A DNA stretch of 64,000 nt. Source: Rhizobium sp. BT04 (GTDB taxonomy: Bacteria > Pseudomonadota > Alphaproteobacteria > Rhizobiales > Rhizobiaceae). The DNA is taken from contig NZ_CP125652.1 of NCBI RefSeq assembly GCF_030053135.1, forward strand, positions 3,218,501 through 3,282,500. Direction: 5' to 3'. The notes under the pieces are model-generated. The model saw nothing but the letters and a program-made list of their open reading frames with translations. It was not told the origin of the DNA and did no database searches. Below, piece by piece: positions 28,799-37,552 of the stretch (within the stretch, counting starts at the first letter, position 1; every line of letters begins with the position of its first letter). A program made the position numbers and the translations under genes.

Positions 28799-29614
28799 AT
28801 GAAACCGGCCCGCCTTATAATCCTAGCTGTCGCCGTGACGGCAGCCGGCCTCGCCGGCCTGCTGGCGATGCAAATGGCAGGCAGTGGCGGTGTCGTCACC
28901 CAGGTTCAGTCGGTGATCGAGAAGGAACCGACCGTCAACGTCCTCGTCTCCACCGGCAATCTGGCGGTCGGCGAAAGACTGGGCGACCAGTCGGTTCATT
29001 GGATGGCCTGGCCGCAGGGCGGCGTCGTCGCGGGCCTCATCACCGAAACCGACAAGCCGGATGCGATCAAGGATCTGCAGGGCGCCGTCGTGCGTCTGCC
29101 GATCTTCGAAGGCGAACCGATCCGGCCGGAGAAGATCGCCGATTCCAACAGCCGCATCCTGTCCTCGCTGTTGCCGGCCGGCAAGCGCGCCGTCGCGACC
29201 GAGATATCGGTGGCAACAGGTGCCGGCGGTTTCATCCTGCCGAACGACCGCGTCGACGTCATCATGGTTCGCAAGGGCACTGAGGCAAACAAGCTTATCA
29301 CCGAAACCGTGCTGAGCAATGTCCGCGTCCTCGCCATCGACCAGCAGATCCAGGAAAAGGACGACGGCTCGAAATCGGTGGTCGGCACGACCGCGACGCT
29401 CGAGCTCACGCCCGATCAAACGAAGGTTCTCGCCGTCGCCCAGCAGATGGCGGACCGGCTGTCCCTGGCGCTGCGCTCGGTCGCCGATGCGCAGGAGCAG
29501 GATACCAGTGCCGCCGACTATCTGCTGAGCGGTGACAACGGCAGTGCGATCATCCAGGTCATCAAATCGGGCGCCATCGTTACGGATGCCGGCGCAGCGC
29601 CGAAGGCGGAGTAA
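28799..29614 (+). CDS. cpaB: Pilus assembly protein CpaB (RcpC)
   Basis: A 271-residue envelope protein with an N-terminal membrane anchor (LIILAVAVTAAGLAGLLAM) and an SAF domain followed by an RcpC domain. Visible segments are VLVSTGNLAVGERLGDQSVHW near 45-65, EGEPIRPEKIA near 103-113 and ISVATGAGGFILPNDRVDVIMV near 138-159, the usual CpaB core. It is thought to work with the secretin in the periplasm. ATG 28799 has GAGG eight bases upstream. Twelve bases separate it from cpaC. Confidence 0.93.
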   Translation: MKPARLIILAVAVTAAGLAGLLAMQMAGSGGVVTQVQSVIEKEPTVNVLVSTGNLAVGERLGDQSVHWMAWPQGGVVAGLITETDKPDAIKDLQGAVVRLPIFEGEPIRPEKIADSNSRILSSLLPAGKRAVATEISVATGAGGFILPNDRVDVIMVRKGTEANKLITETVLSNVRVLAIDQQIQEKDDGSKSVVGTTATLELTPDQTKVLAVAQQMADRLSLALRSVADAQEQDTSAADYLLSGDNGSAIIQVIKSGAIVTDAGAAPKAE

Positions 29615-29626
29615 GAGGACGTGCAA

Positions 29627-31126
29627 ATGGGCAATTCAACGCGGCGCGCCGGGCTTCTCCTGACAGCTTGCCTTTCGCTGGCAGTCGGCGTTTCCGGTAT
29701 GGCGCCGGCCTCTTTCGCGCCGCTTCTCGGGGCAGGCGAGGCGCGTGCCGATTCCGAAAACCTGGTTCGCATCTCGCAGACCGGCCGCGATGCCCACCGT
29801 CGGCTGAAGCTCGGGCTGAACAAGGCTGTCGTCGTCGACCTGCCCGAGGATGCGCATGATATCCTCGTATCCGATCCGACCATGGCTGATGCCGTGACCC
29901 GCACCTCGCGGCGCATCTACCTGTTCGGCAAGAAGGTCGGACAGACGAATATCTTTGTCTTTGGCGCCGGTGGACAGGAGATCGTCAATCTCGACATCGA
30001 GATCGAGCGTGACGTTTCCGGCCTTGAAGTCAATCTCCGCCGCTTCATTCCCGACTCCAACATCAACGTCGAAATCGTCTCCGACAACATCGTTCTGACC
30101 GGCACTGTACGCACCCCGCAGGATGCCACGCAGGCGGCCGATCTGGCGCAGGTCTTCCTGAAGGGCGGCGAGGCGACGACCAGAACCGAGACCGCATCCG
30201 GAACCGGCGGCGATAGCTCGGTGGCGCTCTTTGCCGAAGGCCGCCAAGCCTCGCAGGTCGTCAACCTTCTGCAGATTGAGGGCGAGGACCAGGTCACCCT
30301 CAAGGTGACGATCGCCGAGGTTCGCCGCGAGGTGCTGAAGCAGCTCGGCTTCGACAATCTGGTTTCTAGTTCCTCCGGCATGACGGTCGCCCAGCTCGGC
30401 ACTCCCAGCACTGATAGCGCTGCATCGACGATCGGCGGCGGCCTGGCGGCGCTCTTCAAGAGTTCGATCGGCAAATACGACATTTCGACCTACCTCAACG
30501 CGCTGGAACAGGCCAAGGTCGTCAAGACGCTGGCCGAGCCGACGCTGACGGCGATATCGGGCCAGGCCGCGACCTTCAATTCGGGCGGCCAGCAGCTTTT
30601 TTCCACGACCGACAGCAACGGCAACGTCACCGTCGTGCCGTTCAACTTCGGTATCAATCTCGCCTTCAAGCCGGTGGTGCTGTCATCGGGACGCATCAGC
30701 CTGGAGATCAAGACCAATGTCTCCGAACCGGTGGCCGGCAGCAACGGCGCCACTTTTCAGCGCCGGTCGGCAGAGACCTCGGTGGAACTGCCCTCGGGTG
30801 GCTCGATCGCACTGGCCGGCCTGATCCGCGACACCGTTTCCCAGACCATGGGCGGCACACCGGGCGTTTCGAAGATCCCGCTGCTCGGGACCCTCTTCCG
30901 CCAGAAAAGTTTCGATCGTCAGGAAACTGAGCTCGTCATCATCGCGACCCCCTATCTGGTGCGTCCGGTGGCGCGCAATCAGCTCAATCGGCCGGACGAT
31001 AATTTCAGCCCCGAGAATGACGGCGCAACCTTCTTCCTCAATCGTGTCAACAAGGTCTATGGCCGGCGCGAGGCGCCCGTCGCCGATGCGCAGTTCCACG
31101 GCTCGATCGGGTTCATCTACAAATGA
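29627..31126 (+). CDS. cpaC: Tad pilus outer-membrane secretin CpaC (RcpA)
   Basis: A 499-residue secretin forming the outer-membrane pore for the Flp pilus. The signal peptide is in the first 40 residues. A secretin N-domain follows (LGLNKAVVVDLPEDAHDILV), then a BON-like region (VEIVSDNIVLTGTVRTPQD) and the secretin core VTLKVTIAEVRREVLKQLGF with the C-terminal GTPGVSKIPLLGTLF. GAGG lies eight bases before ATG 29627; a GTG two codons upstream is also possible. Its stop overlaps the cpaD start by four bases. Confidence 0.94.
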   Translation: MGNSTRRAGLLLTACLSLAVGVSGMAPASFAPLLGAGEARADSENLVRISQTGRDAHRRLKLGLNKAVVVDLPEDAHDILVSDPTMADAVTRTSRRIYLFGKKVGQTNIFVFGAGGQEIVNLDIEIERDVSGLEVNLRRFIPDSNINVEIVSDNIVLTGTVRTPQDATQAADLAQVFLKGGEATTRTETASGTGGDSSVALFAEGRQASQVVNLLQIEGEDQVTLKVTIAEVRREVLKQLGFDNLVSSSSGMTVAQLGTPSTDSAASTIGGGLAALFKSSIGKYDISTYLNALEQAKVVKTLAEPTLTAISGQAATFNSGGQQLFSTTDSNGNVTVVPFNFGINLAFKPVVLSSGRISLEIKTNVSEPVAGSNGATFQRRSAETSVELPSGGSIALAGLIRDTVSQTMGGTPGVSKIPLLGTLFRQKSFDRQETELVIIATPYLVRPVARNQLNRPDDNFSPENDGATFFLNRVNKVYGRREAPVADAQFHGSIGFIYK

Positions 31127-31881
31127 GCGGGGCAGGATCGGCAGCAATGGACGAGAACAGAGATCAGGCGATGGCCCAGATGAAATCGACGACACCCCGC
31201 CTCGGAATCTCGAAGGCGCTCATGGTCGCAGCCGGCGTTTCGGTGATGATCCTTTCCGGATGTGCCGGCCCGCACGACCAGCTGACAACAGGCGGTATTC
31301 CGGATGACTACCGCGCCCGCCACCCGATCATCGTGACGGAAGCGGAGCAGACGGTGGATATACCCGTCGCCTCCACCGATCGCCGCTTGACCATCGCTCA
31401 GCGTGACCTCATCCGCGGTTTTGCCGCAAATTACATCGCGCGCGCCTCGGGTCCGGTCTACGTGCTGTCGCCGCAAGGCTCGCCCAATTCGGCGGCAGCC
31501 TATCAGCTGCGCAATCAGGTCCGCGCCGAACTGGCGTCGAGAGGGATCGCCAGCTCGAAAATCGTCAACACCTCCTATGCCGCGGTCGGTCCCGGCGATG
31601 CGGCGCCGATCCGGCTGAGCTTTACCGGCACCACCGCGATCACCACGCAATGCGGTCAGTGGCCGAAGGACATCTCCAACGATTTCACCAACCAGAATTA
31701 CTATAATTTCGGCTGCGCCTCGCAGAACAACCTTGCCGCTCAGATCGCCAATCCGGAGGATCTGGTGGCGCCCCGCGGCATGACCCCGATCGACGCACAG
31801 CGGCGCAACAATGCGATCCAGGAATACCGGACGACGACGTCGACGATCGAAGAGGTCGCCGGCAGCGACAGCAGCTTCTGA
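31123..31881 (+). CDS. cpaD: Pilus assembly lipoprotein CpaD
   Basis: A 252-residue outer-membrane lipoprotein. After a polar N-terminus the signal has a lipobox VMILSGCAG with Cys near 47. The CpaD domain is recognised from LTIAQRDLIRGFAANYIARA and the C-terminal FGCASQNNLAAQIANPEDLV, with two conserved cysteines (TQCGQWP and FGCAS). It is thought to assist the secretin. ATG 31123 overlaps the cpaC stop. An alternative ATG at 31147 gives a shorter leader, which is closer to a standard lipoprotein signal. Confidence 0.92.
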   Translation: MSGAGSAAMDENRDQAMAQMKSTTPRLGISKALMVAAGVSVMILSGCAGPHDQLTTGGIPDDYRARHPIIVTEAEQTVDIPVASTDRRLTIAQRDLIRGFAANYIARASGPVYVLSPQGSPNSAAAYQLRNQVRAELASRGIASSKIVNTSYAAVGPGDAAPIRLSFTGTTAITTQCGQWPKDISNDFTNQNYYNFGCASQNNLAAQIANPEDLVAPRGMTPIDAQRRNNAIQEYRTTTSTIEEVAGSDSSF

Positions 31882-31895
31882 GGCGGAACGGGACG

Positions 31896-33173
31896 ATGAG
31901 CGCGATCGAATACGAAATCAAGAATCCCAGCGAGCTTCGCCACGCCGAAGAGGCGGTGCGCATGGCGGATCTGGAAAACATGCGGCCGCTGCCGCGCATC
32001 TCCGTCCACGCATTCTGCGAGAGCGAGGCCCTGCAGCAGGTCATGGAACGCTGCGCCAACGATCGGCGCCTGGCGAAGGTCAGCATGCGCATCACCAGCG
32101 GCGGTATCGCCGCTGCCGCCAATATGTTTTCCGGCGCCCCGACGCCGAACCTCATCATCCTCGAGACCAAGTCGAATGCCGCAAACCTCCTCGGCGAACT
32201 CGCGCCGCTCGCCGCGGTCTGCGATCCGACGACCAAGGTCGTGATCATCGGTCACTACAACGATATCGGGCTGTATCGCGAGCTCATTCGCAACGGCATT
32301 TCCGAATATATGGTCCAGCCCGTCGCCATGCCCGATATCCTGGCGTCGATGGCATCGATCTTCGTCGATCCGGAAGCCGAGCCGCTCGGCCGCAGCATCG
32401 CCTTCATCGGTTCGAAGGGCGGCGCCGGCGCTTCGACCATCGCCCATAATTGCGCCTTCGGTATTTCCAATCTCTTCTCCACCGAGACGATCCTGGCCGA
32501 TCTCGACCTGCCCTATGGCACGGCGAATATCGACTTCGACCAGGATCCGGCCATGGGCATCGCCGAGGCGGTCTTCGCGCCCGATCGTCTCGACGAGGTC
32601 TTCCTCGACCGCCTGCTGACGAAATGCTCCGAGCATCTTTCCCTGCTTGCGGCCCCCTCGCTGCTAGACCGTGCCTATGATTTCGACGGCCAGGCTTTCC
32701 AGCCGGTGCTCGATGTCCTGCAGCGCAGCGCGCCCGTTACCGTGCTCGATGTTCCGCATGCATGGTCGGAATGGACGCGCTCGGTGCTGTCGAGCGTCGA
32801 CGAAGTGGTCATCACCGCGGTTCCCGATCTCGCCAACCTGCGCAACGCCAAGAACATGCTGGACGCGTTGCGCAAGATGCGGCCGAACGACAAGCCGCCG
32901 CATCTCATCCTCAATCAGGTCGGCATGCCGAAACGTCCGGAGATTTCACCGTCGGATTTCTGCGAGCCGCTGGAGATCGATCCGATCGCGATCATTCCCT
33001 TCGACATCAATCTTTTCGGCAATGCCACCAATAGCGGCCGGATGATCTCGGAGGTCGACCCGAAGTCGCCGACGGCGGAAACCTTTTCGCAGATATCGCA
33101 CATCGTCACCGGCCGTGTCGCGATCAAGAAGGCGAAGAAGGGCGGCCTGCTGGGCCTCCTGAAGCGCAAGTAG
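31896..33173 (+). CDS. cpaE: Pilus localisation ATPase CpaE (TadZ)
   Basis: A 425-residue cytoplasmic protein with an N-terminal atypical receiver-like domain (about 1-160) and a ParA/MinD-type ATPase domain. The deviant Walker A is GSKGGAGASTIAHN near 172. Further ATPase-family parts are ILADLDLPYGTANIDF and SSVDEVVITAVPDLANLRN. CpaE/TadZ places the pilus machine at the cell pole in other alphaproteobacteria. It ends in a Lys-rich tail (KKAKKGGLLGLLKRK). The gap to cpaF contains a palindromic repeat. Confidence 0.93.
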   Translation: MSAIEYEIKNPSELRHAEEAVRMADLENMRPLPRISVHAFCESEALQQVMERCANDRRLAKVSMRITSGGIAAAANMFSGAPTPNLIILETKSNAANLLGELAPLAAVCDPTTKVVIIGHYNDIGLYRELIRNGISEYMVQPVAMPDILASMASIFVDPEAEPLGRSIAFIGSKGGAGASTIAHNCAFGISNLFSTETILADLDLPYGTANIDFDQDPAMGIAEAVFAPDRLDEVFLDRLLTKCSEHLSLLAAPSLLDRAYDFDGQAFQPVLDVLQRSAPVTVLDVPHAWSEWTRSVLSSVDEVVITAVPDLANLRNAKNMLDALRKMRPNDKPPHLILNQVGMPKRPEISPSDFCEPLEIDPIAIIPFDINLFGNATNSGRMISEVDPKSPTAETFSQISHIVTGRVAIKKAKKGGLLGLLKRK

Positions 33174-33179
33174 ACGATG

Positions 33180-33270
33180 AGCAATTCCGGCAAAACTGTG
33201 CAGCGGTTTTGCTAGGCAAAGCGTGAAACACTTTTGCTGGGAATTGCGTGAAAACAAAAAGATAGAGCAG
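33180..33270. repeat. Palindromic repeat between cpaE and cpaF
   Basis: GCAATTCCGGCAAAA (33181-33195) is inverted at 33232-33247 with one inserted base and one mismatch, and an inner CAAAAC/GTTTTG pair is present. The right flank (AATTGCGTGAAAACAAAAAG) belongs with it. I recognise this as a common rhizobial intergenic repeat type. The cpaF frame is open through it, but that part is repeat sequence. Confidence 0.7.
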
Positions 33271-33285
33271 ATTGGATTAAGCGGC

Positions 33286-34761
33286 ATGTTTGGAAAACGC
33301 GGAAATGAAGGTTCCGGAAAGGTCGGAGGGGCGATTGCTCCTCCGCCGCCGGCCCCGGCCGCTGCCCCTGCGGCCTCGTCCCCCTCCATTCTGGTCGAAC
33401 CTTCGCGCGAGTCCGCACGCCAGCAGGTGACGCCGCCGCCGATGCAGACGCCGCAGCGCAAGCGCCCGGCCCGCACCGATGAATATTACGACACCAAGGC
33501 GCAGGTCTTTTCCGCCCTGATCGATACGATCGATCTCTCGCAGCTTTCCAAGCTCGACGGCGAAAGCGCCCGCGAGGAAATCCGCGACATCGTCAACGAC
33601 ATCATCACCATCAAGAACTTTGCGATGTCGATCTCCGAGCAGGAAGAGCTGCTCGAGGATATCTGCAACGACGTTCTCGGCTACGGCCCGCTGGAGCCGT
33701 TGCTGGCGCGCGACGATATCGCCGACATCATGGTCAACGGCGCCGGCCAGACTTTCATCGAAGTCGGCGGCAAGACGATCGAATCGGAGATCCGCTTCCG
33801 CGACAATGCGCAGCTTCTGTCGATCTGCCAGCGTATCGTCAGCCAGGTCGGCCGCCGTGTCGACGAATCGAGCCCGATCTGCGACGCCCGCCTGCCGGAC
33901 GGTTCGCGCGTCAACGTCATCGCGCCGCCGCTGTCGATCGATGGGCCGGCACTCACCATCCGCAAATTCAAGAAGGACAAGCTGACGCTCGATCAGCTCG
34001 TCCGTTTCGGCGCGATCACACCGGAGGGCGCGACCGTGTTGCAGGTCATCGGGCGCGTGCGCTGCAACGTCGTCATCTCGGGCGGTACCGGCTCGGGCAA
34101 GACGACGCTGCTGAACTGCCTTACCAACTATATCGACAGGGATGAACGCGTCATCACCTGCGAAGATACGGCCGAACTGCAGCTGCAGCAGCCGCATGTC
34201 GTGCGTTTGGAAACACGCCCGCCGAATATCGAAGGCGAGGGCGAGATCACCATGCGCGATCTCGTCAAGAACTGCCTGCGTATGCGTCCCGAGCGCATCA
34301 TCGTCGGCGAAGTGCGCGGACCTGAGGTTTTCGACTTGCTGCAGGCGATGAACACCGGTCACGACGGCTCCATGGGCACCATCCACGCCAACACGCCGCG
34401 CGAATGCCTGAGCCGTATCGAATCGATGATCGCCATGGGTGGTTTTACCCTGCCGGCAAAGACGGTGCGTGAGATCATCTCCAGCTCGGTGGACGTGATC
34501 ATCCAGGCGGCGCGCCTTCGCGACGGTTCGCGCCGCATCACCCAGATCACCGAGGTGATCGGCATGGAAGGCGACGTCATCATCACCCAGGACCTGATGC
34601 GTTACGAGATCGAAGGCGAGGATGCGGGCGGCCGCCTGATCGGCCGGCACATGTCGACCGGCGTCGGCAAGCCGCACTTCTGGGATCGCGCCCGTTACTT
34701 CAACGAGGAAAAGCGTCTTGCCGCTGCCCTCGACGCGATGGAAGCGAAATCGAAGGAATAG
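33286..34761 (+). CDS. cpaF: Tad pilus assembly ATPase CpaF (TadA)
   Basis: A 491-residue secretion ATPase of the VirB11/PilT class that powers pilus extension. A Pro/Ala-rich N-terminus (about 1-60) leads to the N-domain and then the core: Walker [13 protein letters not shown] near 268, Asp box [20 protein letters not shown], Walker [15 protein letters not shown], His box [12 protein letters not shown]. All catalytic motifs are intact. ATG 33286 is chosen because the upstream in-frame codons lie in the palindromic repeat; its ribosome site is weak. Six bases separate it from tadB. Confidence 0.95.
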   Translation: MFGKRGNEGSGKVGGAIAPPPPAPAAAPAASSPSILVEPSRESARQQVTPPPMQTPQRKRPARTDEYYDTKAQVFSALIDTIDLSQLSKLDGESAREEIRDIVNDIITIKNFAMSISEQEELLEDICNDVLGYGPLEPLLARDDIADIMVNGAGQTFIEVGGKTIESEIRFRDNAQLLSICQRIVSQVGRRVDESSPICDARLPDGSRVNVIAPPLSIDGPALTIRKFKKDKLTLDQLVRFGAITPEGATVLQVIGRVRCNVVISGGTGSGKTTLLNCLTNYIDRDERVITCEDTAELQLQQPHVVRLETRPPNIEGEGEITMRDLVKNCLRMRPERIIVGEVRGPEVFDLLQAMNTGHDGSMGTIHANTPRECLSRIESMIAMGGFTLPAKTVREIISSSVDVIIQAARLRDGSRRITQITEVIGMEGDVIITQDLMRYEIEGEDAGGRLIGRHMSTGVGKPHFWDRARYFNEEKRLAAALDAMEAKSKE

Positions 34762-34766
34762 GCGAG

Positions 34767-35774
34767 ATGTTCGGGTTCGATCCGATAGTGCTGGCAATCG
34801 TCGTCCTCGCCGCCGTCTCGGCGGCGGCGGTGGCCTATGCCCTGATGTTTTCCCGGATCGAGGCCGACAAGAAATCGGCAAGCCGCATCAACCGCGTCAA
34901 ATCGGCCGAAAGTGACCGGGTCAAAGTCAAGGCTGCCCGCGACCGGGTGCAGGAACTGTCGAAGCGCCGCAAATCGGTGCAGGACAATCTCAAGGATCTG
35001 GAAAAGCGCCAGCACGAAAAGGCCAAGAAGGCCCTGTCGCTGAAATCCCGGCTGGTGCAGGCCGGCCTGACGATCACGTTGGGGAAATTCTATCTCTTCA
35101 GCGCCATCTTTGCCTGCGTGGTGCTGCTCATGGCCTTCATCGTCGGTGCATCGCTGATGGTGATGATCGGCGTCGCCGTCGTCGCCGGTCTCGGCCTGCC
35201 GCGCTGGGTCGTCGGCTTCCTGATCAAGCGCCGCCAGAACAAGTTCCTCAACGAACTCCCCAATGCGCTCGACGTCATCACCCGCTCGATCAAATCGGGT
35301 CTGCCGCTCAACGATGCGATCCGGTTGATCGCAACCGAAGGCACTGAGCCTGTTAAAAGCGAATTCCGGCGCGTGATCGAGGCGCAGCAGGTAGGCCTCA
35401 GCATTCCCGATGCCTGCGCCCGCATGACGATCCATATGCCGCTTCAGGAAGTCAACTTCTTCGCCATCGTCATCGCCATCCAGTCGCAGGCCGGCGGCAA
35501 TCTGTCGGAAGCGATCGGCAACCTCTCCAAGGTGCTGCGCGAGCGCAGGAAGATGAAGTCCAAGGTCCAGGCGCTGTCGATGGAAGCCAAGGCGTCGGCC
35601 GTCATCATCGGTGCTCTGCCCTTCATCGTCGCGACCCTCGTCTACATGACGTCGCCGAACTACATGATGATCCTTTTCACCGATCCGCGCGGCCATTTCA
35701 TCATGGGCTTCTCGGCGATCTGGATGTCGATCGGCATCTTCGTCATGCGCAACATGGTCAATTTTGACATCTAG
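34767..35774 (+). CDS. tadB: Tad pilus inner-membrane platform protein TadB
   Basis: A 335-residue T2SF-domain inner-membrane protein (CpaG in Caulobacter). One N-terminal helix (FDPIVLAIVVLAAVSAAAVAY), a charged coiled-coil-like linker rich in Lys/Arg (about 30-92), two helices near 107-150 and the T2SSF domain with LPNALDVITRSIKSGLPLND near 160-180. The C-terminal helix is at MGFSAIWMSIGIFVM. It partners TadC in the machine that CpaF drives. Confidence 0.93.
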   Translation: MFGFDPIVLAIVVLAAVSAAAVAYALMFSRIEADKKSASRINRVKSAESDRVKVKAARDRVQELSKRRKSVQDNLKDLEKRQHEKAKKALSLKSRLVQAGLTITLGKFYLFSAIFACVVLLMAFIVGASLMVMIGVAVVAGLGLPRWVVGFLIKRRQNKFLNELPNALDVITRSIKSGLPLNDAIRLIATEGTEPVKSEFRRVIEAQQVGLSIPDACARMTIHMPLQEVNFFAIVIAIQSQAGGNLSEAIGNLSKVLRERRKMKSKVQALSMEAKASAVIIGALPFIVATLVYMTSPNYMMILFTDPRGHFIMGFSAIWMSIGIFVMRNMVNFDI

Positions 35775-35789
35775 CGGGAAGGAAGCACC

Positions 35790-36776
35790 ATGTCGCAGGA
35801 TCTTGCCGCAACCCTGACCAATCCGAGCATGCTGATCGCCCTCTTCGTCGCGATCGCCGTCTTCGCCACCTTTTACACGATCGCCATTCCCTTCTTCGAG
35901 CGTGGCGATCTCAACAAGCGTATGAAGGCTGTTTCGACCGAGCGCGAGCAGATCCGCGCTCGCGAACGCGCCCGCATGAACACCGAACCCGGCGCCGGCA
36001 AGGCCTCGCTCAGGAGCCAGAACAACCGCTCGGTCCGCCAGATCGTCGAGCGCTTCAACCTGCGCAAGGCGCTCGTCGACGACAATACTGTCAACAAGCT
36101 GCGTGCCGCCGGTTTCCGCTCGGAGAATGCGCTGAATACCTTCCTTGTCGCGCGTTTCCTGCTGCCCTTTCTCTTCCTGGCGCTCGCCGCCTTCTGGGTC
36201 TTCGGCCTCGGCAATCTCGCCGAAAGGGGCATGCCCATCCGCCTTTTCGCCGTCATCGGCATCGGTTATCTCGGCTTCTACGCGCCGAACATCTATATTT
36301 CGAACCGCATGGGCAAGCGCCAGCACTCGATCAAGCGCGCCTGGCCGGATGCGCTTGATTTGATGCTGATCTGCGTCGAATCCGGCATTTCGATCGAGGC
36401 CGCGATGCGTCGCGTGTCGGAAGAGCTCGGCGAGCAGTCGCCGGCGCTGGCCGAAGAGATGGTGCTGACCACGGCCGAGCTCTCTTTCCTGCCGGACCGC
36501 CGCGTCGCGCTCGAAAATCTTGCCACGCGCACCCAGATCGAGCTGGTGCGCTCGGTCACCCAGGCGCTGATCCAGGCCGATCGCTACGGCACGCCGGTCG
36601 CCCAGGCGCTGCGCGTTCTCGCCCAGGAAGGACGTGACGAGCGCATGAACGAAGCGGAAAAGAAGGCGGCCGCCCTGCCGCCGAAACTGACGGTGCCGAT
36701 GATCCTGTTCTTCCTGCCGGTGCTGATCGCCGTCATTCTCGGTCCGGCCGGCATCCAGGTGGCAGACAAGTTCTGA
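35790..36776 (+). CDS. tadC: Tad pilus inner-membrane platform protein TadC
   Basis: A 328-residue T2SF-domain protein (CpaH). An N-terminal helix near 14-33, a basic Arg-rich stretch (REQIRARERARMN, about 48-60), two central helices near 118-160, then the T2SSF domain AWPDALDLMLICVESGISIEAAM near 180-202 and a final helix MILFFLPVLIAVILGPAG. It follows tadB by 15 bases with GGAAGG before the ATG. It is the last rightward pilus gene; tadD lies beyond the LysE-type gene on the other strand. Confidence 0.93.
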   Translation: MSQDLAATLTNPSMLIALFVAIAVFATFYTIAIPFFERGDLNKRMKAVSTEREQIRARERARMNTEPGAGKASLRSQNNRSVRQIVERFNLRKALVDDNTVNKLRAAGFRSENALNTFLVARFLLPFLFLALAAFWVFGLGNLAERGMPIRLFAVIGIGYLGFYAPNIYISNRMGKRQHSIKRAWPDALDLMLICVESGISIEAAMRRVSEELGEQSPALAEEMVLTTAELSFLPDRRVALENLATRTQIELVRSVTQALIQADRYGTPVAQALRVLAQEGRDERMNEAEKKAAALPPKLTVPMILFFLPVLIAVILGPAGIQVADKF

Positions 36777-36788
36777 GGCTTGCCGCCG

Positions 36789-36819
36789 TTAAATCGATTC
36801 CGATTTCAGCAATTATGCA
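36789..36819. repeat. Short copy of the TTAAATCGATTCCGA / AATTATGCA repeat
   Basis: TTAAATCGATTCCGA (36789-36803) and AATTATGCA (36811-36819) match, in the same order, the reverse complement of the element at 41325-41368. It lies between tadC and the LysE-type gene. Confidence 0.6.
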
Positions 36820-36850
36820 TTAGCCTTCGATCGCAAACGAGGGTTCCCGA

Positions 36851-37483
36851 ATGTCTTCTGCAGGCGTTTTCATCAGCATCGTGGCAGCCCTGGCGGTCGG
36901 TGCCATGAGTCCCGGCCCGAGCTTCGTGGTCGTCTCCAGGATTGCTATTTCGCGGTCACGGCTGGACGGTCTTGCGGCGGCACTCGGCATGGGCGCCGGC
37001 GGTGTGGTTTTTGCCGTGCTGGCGCTCGCCGGTCTGACGGCACTGCTGTCGCAGTTCGAATGGCTCTATATCTTGCTGAAGGTCGCAGGCGGTGCCTATC
37101 TCCTCTATATCGCCGTCAACATCTGGAGAGGCGCGGCGCAGCCGCTCGAGGTTTCCGACGCCGTCCATAGCCACCGAGCACCGATGCGCAGCTTCACGAC
37201 CGCGTTGCTGACCCAGCTCAGCAACCCGAAGACCATCATTGTCTATGCCAGCCTCTTTGCCGCGCTTCTGCCAAGGACGATACCGCTTGATCTGATGATT
37301 GCGCTGCCGCTCGGCGTCTTTGCGGTGGAAGCGGGGTGGTATTCGATCGTGGCATTCGTTTTCTCGGCCCGCCACCCGCGGCGGCTCTATCTCGCAGCGA
37401 AGAGCTGGATAGACCGGGCCGCCGGTGCCGTCATGGGCGGCCTTGGCCTGCGTCTCATTCTTTCGGGCCTGAGTGCCCGTTAA
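36851..37483 (+). CDS. LysE/RhtB-family amino-acid exporter
   Basis: A 210-residue inner-membrane protein with about six helices. The family start is SPGPSFVVVSRIAISRSRLDGLAAALGMGAG-like (about 19-50), with QLSNPKTIIVYASLFAALLP near 116-135 as the second hallmark. LysE-type proteins export amino acids or related metabolites with proton exchange; the substrate cannot be read here. GAGGG lies eight bases before the ATG. It is placed between tadC and tadD but has no evident pilus role. Its stop codon lies in a 15-base tandem repeat that places three in-frame TAA codons in a row. Confidence 0.88.
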   Translation: MSSAGVFISIVAALAVGAMSPGPSFVVVSRIAISRSRLDGLAAALGMGAGGVVFAVLALAGLTALLSQFEWLYILLKVAGGAYLLYIAVNIWRGAAQPLEVSDAVHSHRAPMRSFTTALLTQLSNPKTIIVYASLFAALLPRTIPLDLMIALPLGVFAVEAGWYSIVAFVFSARHPRRLYLAAKSWIDRAAGAVMGGLGLRLILSGLSAR

Positions 37484-37514
37484 GTGAGCGCTCGTTAAGT
37501 GAGTGGCCGTTAAG
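37475..37514. repeat. 15-bp tandem repeat across the lysE-type stop codon
   Basis: CGTTAAGTGAG starts at 37478 and 37493, and CGTTAAG at 37508. The 15-base period keeps frame, so TAA recurs in phase at 37481, 37496 and 37511. Confidence 0.75.
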
Positions 37515-37552
37515 AAGGCCGGACTGTTGACGACACAATCCGGATCATTCGG

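Noticed and set aside
34695..36326. Minus-strand 543-codon frame opposite tadB/tadC
   Set aside because: Shadow of two certain pilus genes.
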